Shown in pieces: positions 51,746-62,426 of a stretch of DNA of 64,000 nucleotides. Source of the stretch: Pseudolabrys sp. (GTDB lineage: Bacteria > Pseudomonadota > Alphaproteobacteria > Rhizobiales > Xanthobacteraceae). The translations under genes and the position numbers were made by a program. Every line of letters starts with the position of its first letter. The stretch's first letter is position 1. Location of the stretch: assembly GCA_017849615.1 (NCBI GenBank), contig JAFIGS010000019.1:1-64000 (forward strand), given 5' to 3'. The notes under the pieces were generated by a model that saw nothing but the letters and a program-made list of their open reading frames with translations, made no database searches and had not been told where the DNA came from.

Positions 51746-51976
51746 GCAAAGCAAAATCGCAAAAGACGCTGAAAATACTTGACGCCCGCAACTCTCTTAC
51801 AGGCGAATGACGGTTTCACGAATGCATGCGGGCGCGGAACGCGCATGGCGTTCGCACCCGGTCATTGTCGTCGATTTTTCTAAAAAGCGCCAAGCAGTTT
51901 GGCGGGTGGCGAGCGCCGCTTGAGCGGCGTGGGGCCTGTCGCGCAGGTTTGCTATGGCGCGGACGGTGCCGCTCGT

Positions 51977-52000
51977 CAAAACGTCCGAGTGTGCTCGGAT
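51977..52000 (-). terminator. Rho-independent terminator of rpsT
   Basis: Stem TCCGAG (51984-51989) pairs with CTCGGA (51994-51999) around TGTG, followed on the minus strand by CGTTTTG. It lies 25-50 bases beyond the rpsT stop. The stem is short, so strength is moderate. Confidence 0.6.
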
Positions 52001-52025
52001 AATCCGGACGCTGTAGAGCGGTCGC

Positions 52026-52292
52026 TTACTTGCCGAGCTTGGCGATCGCGTGCGAGAGGCGCGAGACCTTCCGGCTGGCGGTGTTCTTGTGAACGGTGCC
52101 GCGCTGCGCTGCACGCATGATCGTCGGCTCCGCGGCCTTGAGCGCTTCGGCGGCCGCCGTGCGGTCACCGGCGGTGATCGCTTCTTCGACCTTGCGCACC
52201 GAATTGCGCAGCACGGTGCGGCGCGACTTGTTGATCTCGGTGCGGCGCGCGATCTTGCGGGTCGCCTTGCGAGCGGACTTTGTGTTGGCCAT
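52026..52292 (-). CDS. rpsT: 30S ribosomal protein S20
   Basis: An 88-residue primary binding protein of the 30S subunit. The sequence is typical ([20 protein letters not shown] ... [19 protein letters not shown]). The start at 52292 matches the family; the longer frame adds 20 unrelated residues. rpsT upstream of dnaA is a conserved alphaproteobacterial arrangement. Confidence 0.97.
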   Translation of the reverse strand: MANTKSARKATRKIARRTEINKSRRTVLRNSVRKVEEAITAGDRTAAAEALKAAEPTIMRAAQRGTVHKNTASRKVSRLSHAIAKLGK

Positions 52293-52369
52293 CTGAAATC
52301 TCGTTCGGTCTCTAACGCGACTGGCCGCATGCGGCGGAAGTGCCGCGCTCACGAGCCGTCTGGTGCAAG

Positions 52370-52396
52370 AATAAACGGGGCCGGAAACCCGGCCCC
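52370..52396 (-). terminator. Rho-independent terminator after the DapA-family gene
   Basis: Stem GGGGCCGG (52377-52384) pairs with CCGGCCCC (52389-52396), followed on the minus strand by GTTTATTCTT. It lies about 70 bases beyond the gene's stop. Confidence 0.7.
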
Positions 52397-52467
52397 AGTT
52401 GCGCGTGGCTTATAGTTGGCTGCTGGCCGGGCGTCAACGCCCGAGAAATGGCAGCGGTTTGAGGCCT

Positions 52468-53364
52468 TTAAGGGGCCTTTTTTCCCCGGATAGCGTCGTG
52501 GCCGCCGGTAATGGCGGTGCGATCGGCCGCGGAAACGGCGGCAAAGGGCGGGCGGACGCGCGCCAGGGCTGTGTCGCCATGGATGTGGCCCAGCAGCATC
52601 TTGACGCCAGGCACCAGCGGCCGGCCCTCGAACAGCTTGCGGATGGCGACCGCGTTCTCGTGCGCGGTGGCATCGCCGTCCTTCCAGGCGCGCTGACACA
52701 GGTCGGAATTCACGTTCGCGGTCGCCGAGATGCAGCCGGCGAATTCGCCCTTGCGGGCATCGAGCAGGCAGGCCTCGGTCGAGGGGAAGGTGGCGAAGTC
52801 CCTGGCGATGGCGGCGACCGAACGTGCGTAAGCCATGTCGCCTGACGAGTCCTTGAGGCCGACGATGCGGCCGGGAAACTCCTGACGCAGGCGCTTGATC
52901 AACTCGACATGCCACGGCACGCCGGTGAGCTGCGGGTAGTGGTAGAGATAGATCGGCAGCTTCTGGCCGGCGGTCGCTTCCACGAGCGCGCCGACATAGG
53001 CGACGAGGCCGTCATCCGGCACGCCCTTGTAATAGAACGGCGGCAGCACCAGCGCGCCGGCAAAACCTAGCTCCGCCGCATGGCGCGTCAGCGCAATCGC
53101 GTCGGCGATCGACGCCGCCCCGGTGCCCACCATCAGCCGGTCCATGGGCAAGCCGTTGGATTTGTAGGCGCTCATGACCGCCTTGCGCTCGTCGACCGAG
53201 AACGAGGTGGCCTCGCCGGTCGAGCCGAGGACGTTGAGGCCGTCGCAGCCATTGTCGAGCAGCCAGCGCGCCAGCTTCATGGCGCACGGGATGTCGGGGG
53301 CGAGTTTGTCGTCGAGCGGCGTCGCGATCGCGGCGATAACGCCGGACATGGATTTTTGAGTCAT
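52468..53364 (-). CDS. Dihydrodipicolinate-synthase-family lyase/aldolase
   Basis: A 298-residue (beta/alpha)8 class I enzyme. Schiff-base Lys is in GLKDSSGDMAY and the partner Tyr in YLYHYPQLTG; the pyruvate-carboxylate motif is GSTGEATSFSVDE. The usual TPYYNKP segment of true DapA reads PPFYYKGVPD, which is typical of paralogs acting on other keto acids. So a lysine-pathway role is uncertain. It lies after maeB and before rpsT on the minus strand. Confidence 0.82.
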   Translation of the reverse strand: MTQKSMSGVIAAIATPLDDKLAPDIPCAMKLARWLLDNGCDGLNVLGSTGEATSFSVDERKAVMSAYKSNGLPMDRLMVGTGAASIADAIALTRHAAELGFAGALVLPPFYYKGVPDDGLVAYVGALVEATAGQKLPIYLYHYPQLTGVPWHVELIKRLRQEFPGRIVGLKDSSGDMAYARSVAAIARDFATFPSTEACLLDARKGEFAGCISATANVNSDLCQRAWKDGDATAHENAVAIRKLFEGRPLVPGVKMLLGHIHGDTALARVRPPFAAVSAADRTAITGGHDAIRGKKAP

Positions 53365-53410
53365 CGGTTTTTCCCGGAAAAGCGGTGAGCAGCAAGGAGA
53401 GCCGTTCGTA

Positions 53411-55675
<2,265 letters not shown>

Positions 55676-55893
55676 TGTCACTCCATGGGACGATCAAGTT
55701 TTTAGTGCAGCTTTTCTTCCCCGGAAGCCCGCGGCCAAGCTGTTCCGGTATGGTCTAGCGGAAGGTGCCCCGCGGACTCAAGGCGAAGGCCCAATTGGCA
55801 TGGCGCCATGCCGCAATGCAGCGGCAGGGTTGAAGGCGCCGGCAGTAGCGGCTAGGTGAAGCATCCGCCGCGCTCACACTGTATGATTGTCGC
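55676..55893. other. Intergenic region between maeB and a small membrane protein
   Basis: About 220 bases between divergent genes. No further gene is seen; a small dyad (GGCATGGCGCCATGCC at 55798-55813) is present. Confidence 0.35.
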
Positions 55894-56211
55894 ATGATCA
55901 AGTTCTTGCTGCGCACCATCGGGCTGTTCGGACTGGCCGCCGCCTTCGTGCTGGTGATCTATGACGGCACCAAGTCGATCGCCGGAAACCGGCTGTTTTT
56001 GACCAGCATCGGCGATCTTTGGACGTTGCTGAACCCCAAGAGCCTGGCGGCGCTCAGGCCCCTGCTGTCACCCTATGCCGGCGGTGCGCTGTGGGACCCG
56101 GTGGCCGTGACGTTCCTGTCCTGGCCGAGCTGGGCCGTGATCGGCGTTCTGGCGATCCTGTTGATGCTGCTGGGCCGGCCGCGGCGGCCTCTGATCGGCT
56201 ACGCGCGGTAA
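55894..56211 (+). CDS. Small two-span membrane protein
   Basis: A 105-residue protein with two hydrophobic helices, one at the N terminus (LLRTIGLFGLAAAFVLVIYD) and one near the C terminus (SWAVIGVLAILLMLLG), flanking a soluble loop rich in Leu/Pro. Basic C-terminal end (RPRRPLIGYAR). Not recognised as a named family. It lies upstream of msrA by about 95 bases and could share its transcript. Confidence 0.65.
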   Translation: MIKFLLRTIGLFGLAAAFVLVIYDGTKSIAGNRLFLTSIGDLWTLLNPKSLAALRPLLSPYAGGALWDPVAVTFLSWPSWAVIGVLAILLMLLGRPRRPLIGYAR

Positions 56212-56306
56212 TCCACTCCCTGTTGTCCCGGTCGTGATCGCCCTCCGGTACCGGAACGGGGGGCGAGTGCTTATATTGAGCTCAACAAAGACGGGAGAGC
56301 CACACC

Positions 56307-56978
56307 ATGTTCGGATTCAAAAAGGTTTCCATGCCCTCGGCGGATGAGGCGCTGCCCGGCCGCGCCAGCGCGATCCCGACCGCCGATGCGCATTTCGTCA
56401 ATCACCGCGCGCTCAAGGGGCCCTATCCGGAGGGCACGGAAAAAGTGCTGTTCGGCCTTGGCTGCTTCTGGGGCGCCGAGCGCAAGTTCTGGCAGCTCGG
56501 CGACGGCGTCCACGTCACCGCGGTCGGCTATGCCGGCGGTCCCACGCCGAACCCGACCTATGAGGAAGTGTGTTCCGGCCGCACCGGCCACAACGAGGTG
56601 GTGCTCGTGGTCTATGACCCGAAGAAGGTGAGTTTCGAGACGCTGCTCAAGACCTTCTGGGAGAGCCACGACCCGACCCAGGGCATGCGGCAGGGCAACG
56701 ACATCGGTACCCAGTATCGCTCCGGCATCTACACTTACACTTCCGAGCAGAAGGCCGCCGCCGAAGCCTCCAGGGCGATGTACGAGCCGGAACTGAAGAA
56801 GCAGGGCTACCGGCCGATCACCACCGAGATCGTGGAGGCGCCGCCGTTCTATTTCGCCGATGACTATCACCAGCAGTATCTGGGCAAGAATCCCTATGGC
56901 TACTGCGGTCTGGGTGGTACCGGTGTGTCCTGCCCGATCGGCACGGGCGTGAAGGCCGCGGCTTCGGCCACGGCGTAA
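56307..56978 (+). CDS. msrA: Peptide-methionine (S)-S-oxide reductase
   Basis: Repairs S-epimer methionine sulfoxide in oxidised proteins. The 223-residue protein has the catalytic motif [20 protein letters not shown] (Cys nucleophile in GCFWG) and [20 protein letters not shown]; a C-terminal [15 protein letters not shown] segment holds the recycling cysteines. Typical length for the longer MsrA group. It fits the peroxide-defence theme of katG/oxyR elsewhere in the window, but is not linked to them by position. Confidence 0.96.
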   Translation: MFGFKKVSMPSADEALPGRASAIPTADAHFVNHRALKGPYPEGTEKVLFGLGCFWGAERKFWQLGDGVHVTAVGYAGGPTPNPTYEEVCSGRTGHNEVVLVVYDPKKVSFETLLKTFWESHDPTQGMRQGNDIGTQYRSGIYTYTSEQKAAAEASRAMYEPELKKQGYRPITTEIVEAPPFYFADDYHQQYLGKNPYGYCGLGGTGVSCPIGTGVKAAASATA

Positions 56979-56981
56979 TGG

Positions 56982-57030
56982 CCTTGGCCTTTTTCACCTC
57001 TCCCCGCGTGCGGGGGGAGGGAAAAGGTCA
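56982..57030. repeat. Partial palindromic repeat after msrA
   Basis: CCTTTTTCACCTCTCCCCGC (56989-57008) faces GTGCGGGGGGAGGGAAAAGG (57009-57028) as an imperfect inverted repeat. It resembles the ends of the 103-bp element inside truB and could double as a terminator for msrA. Confidence 0.55.
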
Positions 57031-57097
57031 GACTTTCTTAACCATATAAAGCGCTAATCGGGCGTCGATTTCAGTCTCGCGACCCGGATTCGCTTCG

Positions 57098-58072
57098 ATG
57101 CGGCATGCCAAGATTTTGCTCGTGCTGATGGTCGCTTTGGCGGCTGCCGGTTGCGCGCGCAAAACGGCGCAGGTGCAATACATCATCGATCCGCAGACCG
57201 GACAGCCGGTGCCGGTGATCAGCCAGCAGCAATACGCGCAGGCGCAGGACTATCCGGGTCCGGCGCCGCAGTCCTACGCGCAGCCCGGCGGCGCGCCCGC
57301 CGCGTCGTCGCGCTCGCTGTATTCGAGCTCGGCGGCCTATGCGCAGCAGGCTTACGCCCAGCCGCAATATGCGCCGCCGCCTCAGCCGCAGGCGAAAGCA
57401 TCAAGCGGCCGCGGTCTGTTCTCGTCGAGCCGCAGGACCCAGACCTACGTGCAGCAGCAGCCGGCGCTGCAGCAGCCCTATATCGCGCAATACACCCCGC
57501 CGCCGCAGGCCGCGATGGCGCAAGCGTCTGCGCCGCGCGGCGGACCTTATGTGCCGGCCCCGGCCGCTGCGCCGATGCCGAACTACGGTTATGCCGCGGT
57601 ATCGCCGGCTGCGCCCGCCTATACGCTCGATTCAGGCGACAAGCTCCGCGTCGTGGTGTTCGGCCAGGACGGCATCACCAACAGCTACACCGTCGATGCC
57701 GGCGGCAATGTGAACCTGCCGCTGATCGGCGCGGTGCCGGCGCGCGGCACCTCGACGCAAATGCTCGCCAAGTCGATCGCCGACCGGCTGCGCCAGGGCT
57801 ATGTGCGCGAGCCGCATGTCACGGTCGAGGTCGAAACCTACCGGCCGTTCTTCATCCTCGGTGAGGTCACGACGCCGGGCCAGTATCCTTACGTCGCCAA
57901 CATGACGGTCGAGACCGCGGTGGCGATCGCCGGCGGCTTCGGCGCGCGCGCCGCCAAGAAAACCGTTGAGTTGACCCGCAATGCGCCGGGCCAGCAAATG
58001 CGTGGCAATGTGCCGCTGAACTATCCGCTGCTGCCGGGCGACACCATCGTCGTCAAGGAGCGGTGGTTCTAG
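57098..58072 (+). CDS. Wza-type polysaccharide export lipoprotein
   Basis: A 324-residue outer-membrane-type exporter component. It has a lipoprotein signal (LLVLMVALAAAGCARK; Cys near residue 19), a long low-complexity Gln/Pro/Tyr/Ala/Ser-rich region (about residues 35-175), then the Poly_export domain (DSGDKLRVVVFGQDGITNSY) and a SLBB domain (YRPFFILGEVTTPGQYPYVA). It has no kinase or other capsule genes beside it. The low-complexity region is much longer than in E. coli Wza. Confidence 0.85.
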   Translation: MRHAKILLVLMVALAAAGCARKTAQVQYIIDPQTGQPVPVISQQQYAQAQDYPGPAPQSYAQPGGAPAASSRSLYSSSAAYAQQAYAQPQYAPPPQPQAKASSGRGLFSSSRRTQTYVQQQPALQQPYIAQYTPPPQAAMAQASAPRGGPYVPAPAAAPMPNYGYAAVSPAAPAYTLDSGDKLRVVVFGQDGITNSYTVDAGGNVNLPLIGAVPARGTSTQMLAKSIADRLRQGYVREPHVTVEVETYRPFFILGEVTTPGQYPYVANMTVETAVAIAGGFGARAAKKTVELTRNAPGQQMRGNVPLNYPLLPGDTIVVKERWF

Positions 58073-58080
58073 ATCATCGC

Positions 58081-58220
58081 TGTCGTCCCGGGCGAGCGCA
58101 CTCTTGCGCGAGGCCCGGGACCCATAACCCCGACGCTATCGATAGGAAACGGCGTATGGGTCCCCGCCATAGGCGTTCTGCAAGAACGCTGTCCTTTGGA
58201 CGGCTATGCGCGGGGACGAC
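58081..58220. repeat. Dispersed palindromic repeat (CCCGGGACCCATA type)
   Basis: Arms TGTCGTCCCGGGCGAGCG...GGCCCGGGACCCATA (58081-58126) and TATGGGTCCCCGCCATAGGC...GCGCGGGGACGAC (58155-58220) mirror each other. It fills the gap between two convergent genes. Confidence 0.8.
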
Positions 58221-58900
58221 TATCCCATATTCTTCGCCAGGAACTCGTAGGTCCGCTTCCAGGCAAGATCGGCGGCCTCGGGGCGGAAGCTCGGACGATC
58301 CTCGTTCGAGAAGGCATGCGGCGCGTCCGGATAGACATAGGTTTCCGCCTGCGGCTGCTTCTTCTTGATATCCTCGACCACGGATGCTGGAATGCTTTCG
58401 TCCTTTTCGCCGAAATGCATCTGCACCGCGCACTTCGGCTTCTCGTCGGCGAACTTGCCGATGGCGCCGCCATAGAACGACACCGCGGCGGCGAAGCCGG
58501 GAATGCGGCAGCCGGCAAGGAACGCCACCGAGCCCCCCATGCAGAAGCCGATGATGCCGATGATGCCGACGGGGCCGACGTCTTTCAGGTCGGCCTTGGC
58601 GGCCGCAACGTCGAGCATCATGTGATCCCAGTTGAGATTGCCGAGGAAGCTGCGCGCATGCGCGATTTCGTCGGCCGAATAGCCGCTGTCGAAATCGCGT
58701 TCAAAGCGGTCGAACATCGCCGGCGCGATGGCCGCATAACCTTCCTGCGCGAAGCTATCGCAGATGTGGCGGATGTTCTTGTTGACGCCGAAGATTTCCT
58801 GGATGACGACCATGCCGCCTTTCGGCTTGCCCGTGGGATCGGCGCGATAGGCGCCCAGGGTATGATTGTCGCTGGCGGTAAGCGTAAGTTTGGACCCCAA
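58220..58900 (-). CDS. Dienelactone hydrolase-family protein
   Basis: A 226-residue alpha/beta-hydrolase. The triad is Cys in IGFCMGGSVAFLAG, Asp in GEKDESIP and His in PDAPHAFSNEDRP, so the Cys-type dienelactone hydrolase signature is complete. The start is a TTG at 58900, with GGAGG five bases upstream; the longer frame has no credible signal. Ring-cleavage lactones are the family's usual substrates; no other pathway genes are adjacent. Confidence 0.88.
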   Translation of the reverse strand: MGSKLTLTASDNHTLGAYRADPTGKPKGGMVVIQEIFGVNKNIRHICDSFAQEGYAAIAPAMFDRFERDFDSGYSADEIAHARSFLGNLNWDHMMLDVAAAKADLKDVGPVGIIGIIGFCMGGSVAFLAGCRIPGFAAAVSFYGGAIGKFADEKPKCAVQMHFGEKDESIPASVVEDIKKKQPQAETYVYPDAPHAFSNEDRPSFRPEAADLAWKRTYEFLAKNMG

Positions 58901-58960
58901 GGGAACCTCCGAGTGACATGCGCGAGGAATGTCGCGCGTTCTAGCACGCGAGATTTGCTC

Positions 58961-59082
58961 CGTCATTCCGGGCGCGAGCAATAGCGAGCGAACCCGGAAT
59001 CCAGCGCTGGATTCCGGGTCCGCCATCATAGCGCGGCGAAGACGCGCGTGAACGCGCTCATGGTGGCGTCCCGGAATGACGG
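58961..59082. repeat. Dispersed palindromic repeat (GTCATTCCGGG type)
   Basis: CGTCATTCCGGGCGCGAGCA...GAACCCGGAATCCAGC and the inverted end GTCCCGGAATGACGG (58969-59082 overall) form a repeat of the kind that is very common in Bradyrhizobium/Rhodopseudomonas-like genomes. A second copy lies at 61265-61375. Confidence 0.8.
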
Positions 59083-60081
59083 CTATATGAACAGCGGCGC
59101 CAGCAACTCGTAGGAATGCCGGCGCGCCTGGTGGTCATGAATCATGGTCGTCACCATGACCTCGTCGGCCTGCGTTGCGGCGATCAGTTCATCGAGCTTG
59201 GCCTTCACGGTCGCGGGCGAACCGACCGACAGCTTCAGGCGGTTCTGTGTGACGCGGGTGCGCTCCGCCGGCGTATACTGATACGCCAGGGCTTCTTCCG
59301 GCGAAGCCAGCGGCAGGAATTCGCCCTTGTTGCGGCGGGTCAGATTGAGATCGACGGTGGACGCCAGCCGGTCGGCTTCCTCGTCCGTGTCCGCGCAAAC
59401 CACATGCGTGCCGAGAATGGCGTAAGGCTTGTCGTGCGACACCGACGGCTTGAAGCTGGCGCGATAAATGCGCATCGCCTCGTCGGCGGGGAAGGTCGCG
59501 AAGTGGTGCGCGAACGCGAAGGCCGCGCCGATCTGCCCGGCAAGCTGCGCGCTGTAATCGGACGAGCCCAGCAGGAAGATCGGCGGCAGCTTCACCTCCG
59601 CCGGCATCGCCTGCACCTTGCTGAAGGGGTGGCCTTCCGGAAATTGCCGGGTCTCCAGCGCCATCAATTCCGAGAAGCGGTCGAGGAAGTCGTCTTCCTC
59701 GCTGACGTTCTGCCGCCGCCGCAGCATGTAGGACGTCACCTGATCGGTTCCCGGCGCGCGGCCGAGCCCGAGATCGATGCGATCCGGGAACAGCGCTTCC
59801 AGCACCTTGAAGCGCTCGGCCACGGTCAGCGGCGCGTGGTTGGGCAGCATGACGCCGCCGGAACCGACGCGTATGCGGTTCGTCGCCGCGGCGATCTGGC
59901 CGATCATGATGTCGGGCGCTGACGAGGCGATCATCGGCATGTTGTGATGCTCGGCCACCCAGTAGCGGACATAGCCGAGCTTGTCGGCGAGCTGCCCCAG
60001 ATCGATGGAATTGCGCAGCGCCTGGGCGCCGGTCGAGCCGGCCGACACCGGCGACAGATCGAGAACGGAAAGAGCGGTCAT
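59083..60081 (-). CDS. Luciferase-like (LLM class) flavin-dependent oxidoreductase
   Basis: A 332-residue protein with the bacterial luciferase-like TIM-barrel pattern: SVLDLSPVSAGSTGAQALRN, RYWVAEHHNMPMIASSAPDI, VGSGGVMLPNHAPLTVAERF and DLGLGRAPGTDQVTSYMLRR. These fit the MsnO8-type/YhbW group. It presumably binds FMN or F420-like flavin; the substrate is unknown. It is followed by a dienelactone hydrolase on the same strand, with a repeat between. Confidence 0.88.
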   Translation of the reverse strand: MTALSVLDLSPVSAGSTGAQALRNSIDLGQLADKLGYVRYWVAEHHNMPMIASSAPDIMIGQIAAATNRIRVGSGGVMLPNHAPLTVAERFKVLEALFPDRIDLGLGRAPGTDQVTSYMLRRRQNVSEEDDFLDRFSELMALETRQFPEGHPFSKVQAMPAEVKLPPIFLLGSSDYSAQLAGQIGAAFAFAHHFATFPADEAMRIYRASFKPSVSHDKPYAILGTHVVCADTDEEADRLASTVDLNLTRRNKGEFLPLASPEEALAYQYTPAERTRVTQNRLKLSVGSPATVKAKLDELIAATQADEVMVTTMIHDHQARRHSYELLAPLFI

Positions 60082-60274
60082 GAAAACTCTCGGGGGCGGG
60101 GCCGGCGGAACACCATCCCCCTTACAAAGGCATCGGGGAAAGCCGGGTCAAGCCCCGCCGCGCTTAGGCCATGACAGACATGCGTGCATTCGCGGAAATT
60201 TGCGGTTTTCAGGCGGCTATGGCGGTGGCTATCATCGTGCCTACATGGTGACGAAGACAGAGGGGTTTCCGCCG

Positions 60275-61258
60275 ATGGCTTCGCTGATGGAATTCAAGGT
60301 ACCGCCCGGGGAGCAGCCGCGCCCGGAAGATTATGGTTTCGATCTCGACCGCGCCCTGTCGTCGGTCGTCGGCCTGCACTCGATCATTCCGAACGATGCG
60401 TTCACCGCGACGACGCTGGGTGTCGAGCGCGCCGGCAATGGCGTGCTGATCGGCGACGGCCTGGTTCTCACCGTCGGCTATCTCATCACCGAGGCCGAAA
60501 CGATCTGGCTGCATTTGTCGGATGGCCGCGTCATGGAAGGCCACGGCCTCGGCGTCGATCATGAGACCGGCTTCGGGCTGGTGCAGGCGCTCGGCCGGCC
60601 CAATCTGCCGGTGCTCGGCCTCGGCTCGTCGCGCGATATCGGGCTCGGCGACCGCGTCGTCATTGGCGCGTTCGGCGGCCGCAACAAATCGCTGGCCGCG
60701 CGTGTCGCCGCCCGGCAGGAATTCGCCGGCTACTGGGAGTATCTGATCGACGATGCGATCTTCACCTTCCCGTCGCATCCGCATTGGGGCGGCACCGGGC
60801 TCATTTCGCCGGCCGGCGATCTCGTCGGCATCGGCTCGCTGCAGATCGAGCGCGCCACCGGTGGCGAGAGCGGCGGCGCCGGCGAGCACCTCAACATGAT
60901 GATCCCGATCGATCTGCTGAAACCGGTGCTGAGCGATCTGTCGCGCTTCGGCCGCGTCGATCGTCCGGTGCGACCGTGGCTCGGCGTCTTCACCACCGAG
61001 ATCGAGGAGACGCTGGTCATCGTCGGCGTCGCCGACAAGGGGCCCGCGGCGCGCGCCGAGATCAAGACCGGCGACATGATCGTCGGCGTGGCGGGAGAGA
61101 AGGTGACGAGCCTGGCCGAGCTCTATCGCGGCATCTGGGCGCTCGGCACCGCCGGCGTCGAAGTGCCGCTGACCTTGCATCGCGACGGCGACACCTTCGA
61201 CGTGCGGGTGAACTCATCCGACCGCAACAAATTCCTCAAGGGTCCTAAGGTGCATTGA
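60275..61258 (+). CDS. Trypsin-like PDZ protein lacking the catalytic triad
   Basis: A 327-residue protein with an HtrA/S1C-like double beta-barrel (about residues 45-215) and one PDZ domain (about 232-315: PWLGVFTTEIEETLVIVGVA ... GDMIVGVAGEKVTSLAELYR). All three catalytic positions appear lost: the His site reads LVLTVGYLI (Y69), the Asp site DHETGFGLV (G99) and the Ser site HPHWGGTGL (W171). No signal peptide, so it is cytosolic. ATG at 60275 follows AGGGG; 60245 is an alternative start. Probably a binding or scaffold protein rather than a protease. Confidence 0.78.
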   Translation: MASLMEFKVPPGEQPRPEDYGFDLDRALSSVVGLHSIIPNDAFTATTLGVERAGNGVLIGDGLVLTVGYLITEAETIWLHLSDGRVMEGHGLGVDHETGFGLVQALGRPNLPVLGLGSSRDIGLGDRVVIGAFGGRNKSLAARVAARQEFAGYWEYLIDDAIFTFPSHPHWGGTGLISPAGDLVGIGSLQIERATGGESGGAGEHLNMMIPIDLLKPVLSDLSRFGRVDRPVRPWLGVFTTEIEETLVIVGVADKGPAARAEIKTGDMIVGVAGEKVTSLAELYRGIWALGTAGVEVPLTLHRDGDTFDVRVNSSDRNKFLKGPKVH

Positions 61259-61264
61259 GAACAT

Positions 61265-61375
61265 CGTCATTCCGGGGTGCAGACGAAGTCTGCGAACCCG
61301 GAATCCAGCGACGGTCTCGGCGGACGGCTCTGGATTCCGGATTCGCTCGTTGCACGGGCGCCCCGGAATGACAGC
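61265..61375. repeat. Dispersed palindromic repeat (GTCATTCCGGGG type)
   Basis: GTCATTCCGGGGTGCAGACG...CGGAATCCAGCGACGG and CTCTGGATTCCGGATTCGCT...CGCCCCGGAATGACAG are inverted partners between convergent genes. Same family as the copy at 58961-59082. Confidence 0.8.
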
Positions 61376-61731
61376 TACCCCATCTTTATCTCCACCCGGT
61401 CCGGATAAAACGCGAGGTGGTCCTGGATCTCCGTCACCGCCGGATAGGGCGTCTCGTAGCTCCACACCGCGTTGTCGGCGCTGCGGCCATCGGCTGAAAT
61501 CGTGAAGTAGCTGGCGTCGCCCTTGTACGGGCAGTGCGTGGTGTGCCCGGTCCGGGTGAGCAGCGCCATGTCGGTGTCTTCGCGCGGAATATAGTAAACG
61601 GAAGGATAACGCGCCTCGTTGAGCCGCAGCGCCCGCGTCGTGTCGGCGATGGTCCGGCCGGCGAAAACGACGCGAACGCGCGCTTTTTCTTGCGAAATCG
61701 CGATCGGATGGTCGGCTCCCGGCTGTTTCAT
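61375..61731 (-). CDS. DUF427 domain protein
   Basis: A 118-residue single-domain protein: RVRVVFAGRTIADTTRALRL, YYIPREDTDMALLTRTGHTT, HCPYKGDASYFTIS and VWSYETPYP match DUF427. Start at 61731 with GGAG nine bases upstream. Function unknown. Confidence 0.85.
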   Translation of the reverse strand: MKQPGADHPIAISQEKARVRVVFAGRTIADTTRALRLNEARYPSVYYIPREDTDMALLTRTGHTTHCPYKGDASYFTISADGRSADNAVWSYETPYPAVTEIQDHLAFYPDRVEIKMG

Positions 61732-61859
61732 CGCTTCAGTCTCCGGTGAGGCGGGGCGTAAGCCGCCGCATTTCAGCAAATTGAATTCGCCGCCTTAGCA
61801 AAGCGGCAGAGTTTTACCGGTAGCGTGCGGCACATCGGGAAGGTTAACGGGTCGCGCGC

Positions 61860-62360
61860 ATGCCGAAAAGTCCGCTGGATTCCATGCTGCAGGGGCTGAA
61901 CATCCTCGTGGTGGATGGCAACGCCTACATGCGCAAGGTCACGCGCATGATGCTGATGAATCTCGGCGCCAAGTCGGTGATCGAGGCCGCCGACGGCCTC
62001 GCCGCGCTCGAGCAGATCCGCAATGTCGATCCCGACGTCATGCTGCTCGACTGGGACATGCCGCTGCTCAACGGCATGGAGGTCGTGCGCATCGTGCGCT
62101 CGCCCGGCGTATTTCCGCGGCCGAACCTGCCGATCATCATGCTGACGTCGCACGCCCACCGCTCCTCCGTGGTGCAGGCGCTGCATGCCGGCATCAACGA
62201 GTTTCTGGTCAAGCCGACCTCGGCCAAGGCGCTGCGCGACCGGCTGAGCTCGATCGTGATCAATCCGCGGCCGATGGTGCAGCTCGGCGACGCCTACGTG
62301 CCGCAGCCGCGCAAGATGTCGACCGGCCTCGAGCTCGATCCCGCCGACGTCCACAACTAG
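61860..62360 (+). CDS. Stand-alone CheY-like receiver protein
   Basis: A 166-residue response regulator with a single receiver domain (about residues 12-135) and a 30-residue tail. Phospho-acceptor Asp is in VMLLDWDMPLLNG; Thr in IIMLTSHA and Lys in NEFLVKPTSA are present. The acidic pair at the N terminus reads VVDGN, with Gly in place of the second Asp. No histidine kinase is nearby and there is no output domain, so it may act by protein contact. Confidence 0.85.
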   Translation: MPKSPLDSMLQGLNILVVDGNAYMRKVTRMMLMNLGAKSVIEAADGLAALEQIRNVDPDVMLLDWDMPLLNGMEVVRIVRSPGVFPRPNLPIIMLTSHAHRSSVVQALHAGINEFLVKPTSAKALRDRLSSIVINPRPMVQLGDAYVPQPRKMSTGLELDPADVHN

Positions 62361-62426
62361 ATCTCGTCGCGTTCCGGACACTGGCGCTCGCCGTCTCCGG
62401 TGTTCTAAACTCCCGCACAACAAGAA

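Larger units (their letters stand above)
50876..52025. other. Gene-free region between rpsT and dnaA
   Basis: About 1.15 kb with no convincing gene; the short frames present lack family features and consistent codon use. Toward rpsT it is AT-rich. It holds the inverted repeats ATGTCGCA-TCT-TGCGACAT (51475-51493) and GCAATTCATGAATTGC (51730-51745) and the rpsT terminator. I see no clear DnaA box (TTATCCACA or close), so an origin here is not supported. It should contain the dnaA promoter. Confidence 0.5.

Noticed and set aside
50876-52025. oriC next to dnaA
   Set aside because: No cluster of TTATCCACA-like DnaA boxes and no clear unwinding element could be found; in many alphaproteobacteria the origin lies elsewhere, for example near hemE.
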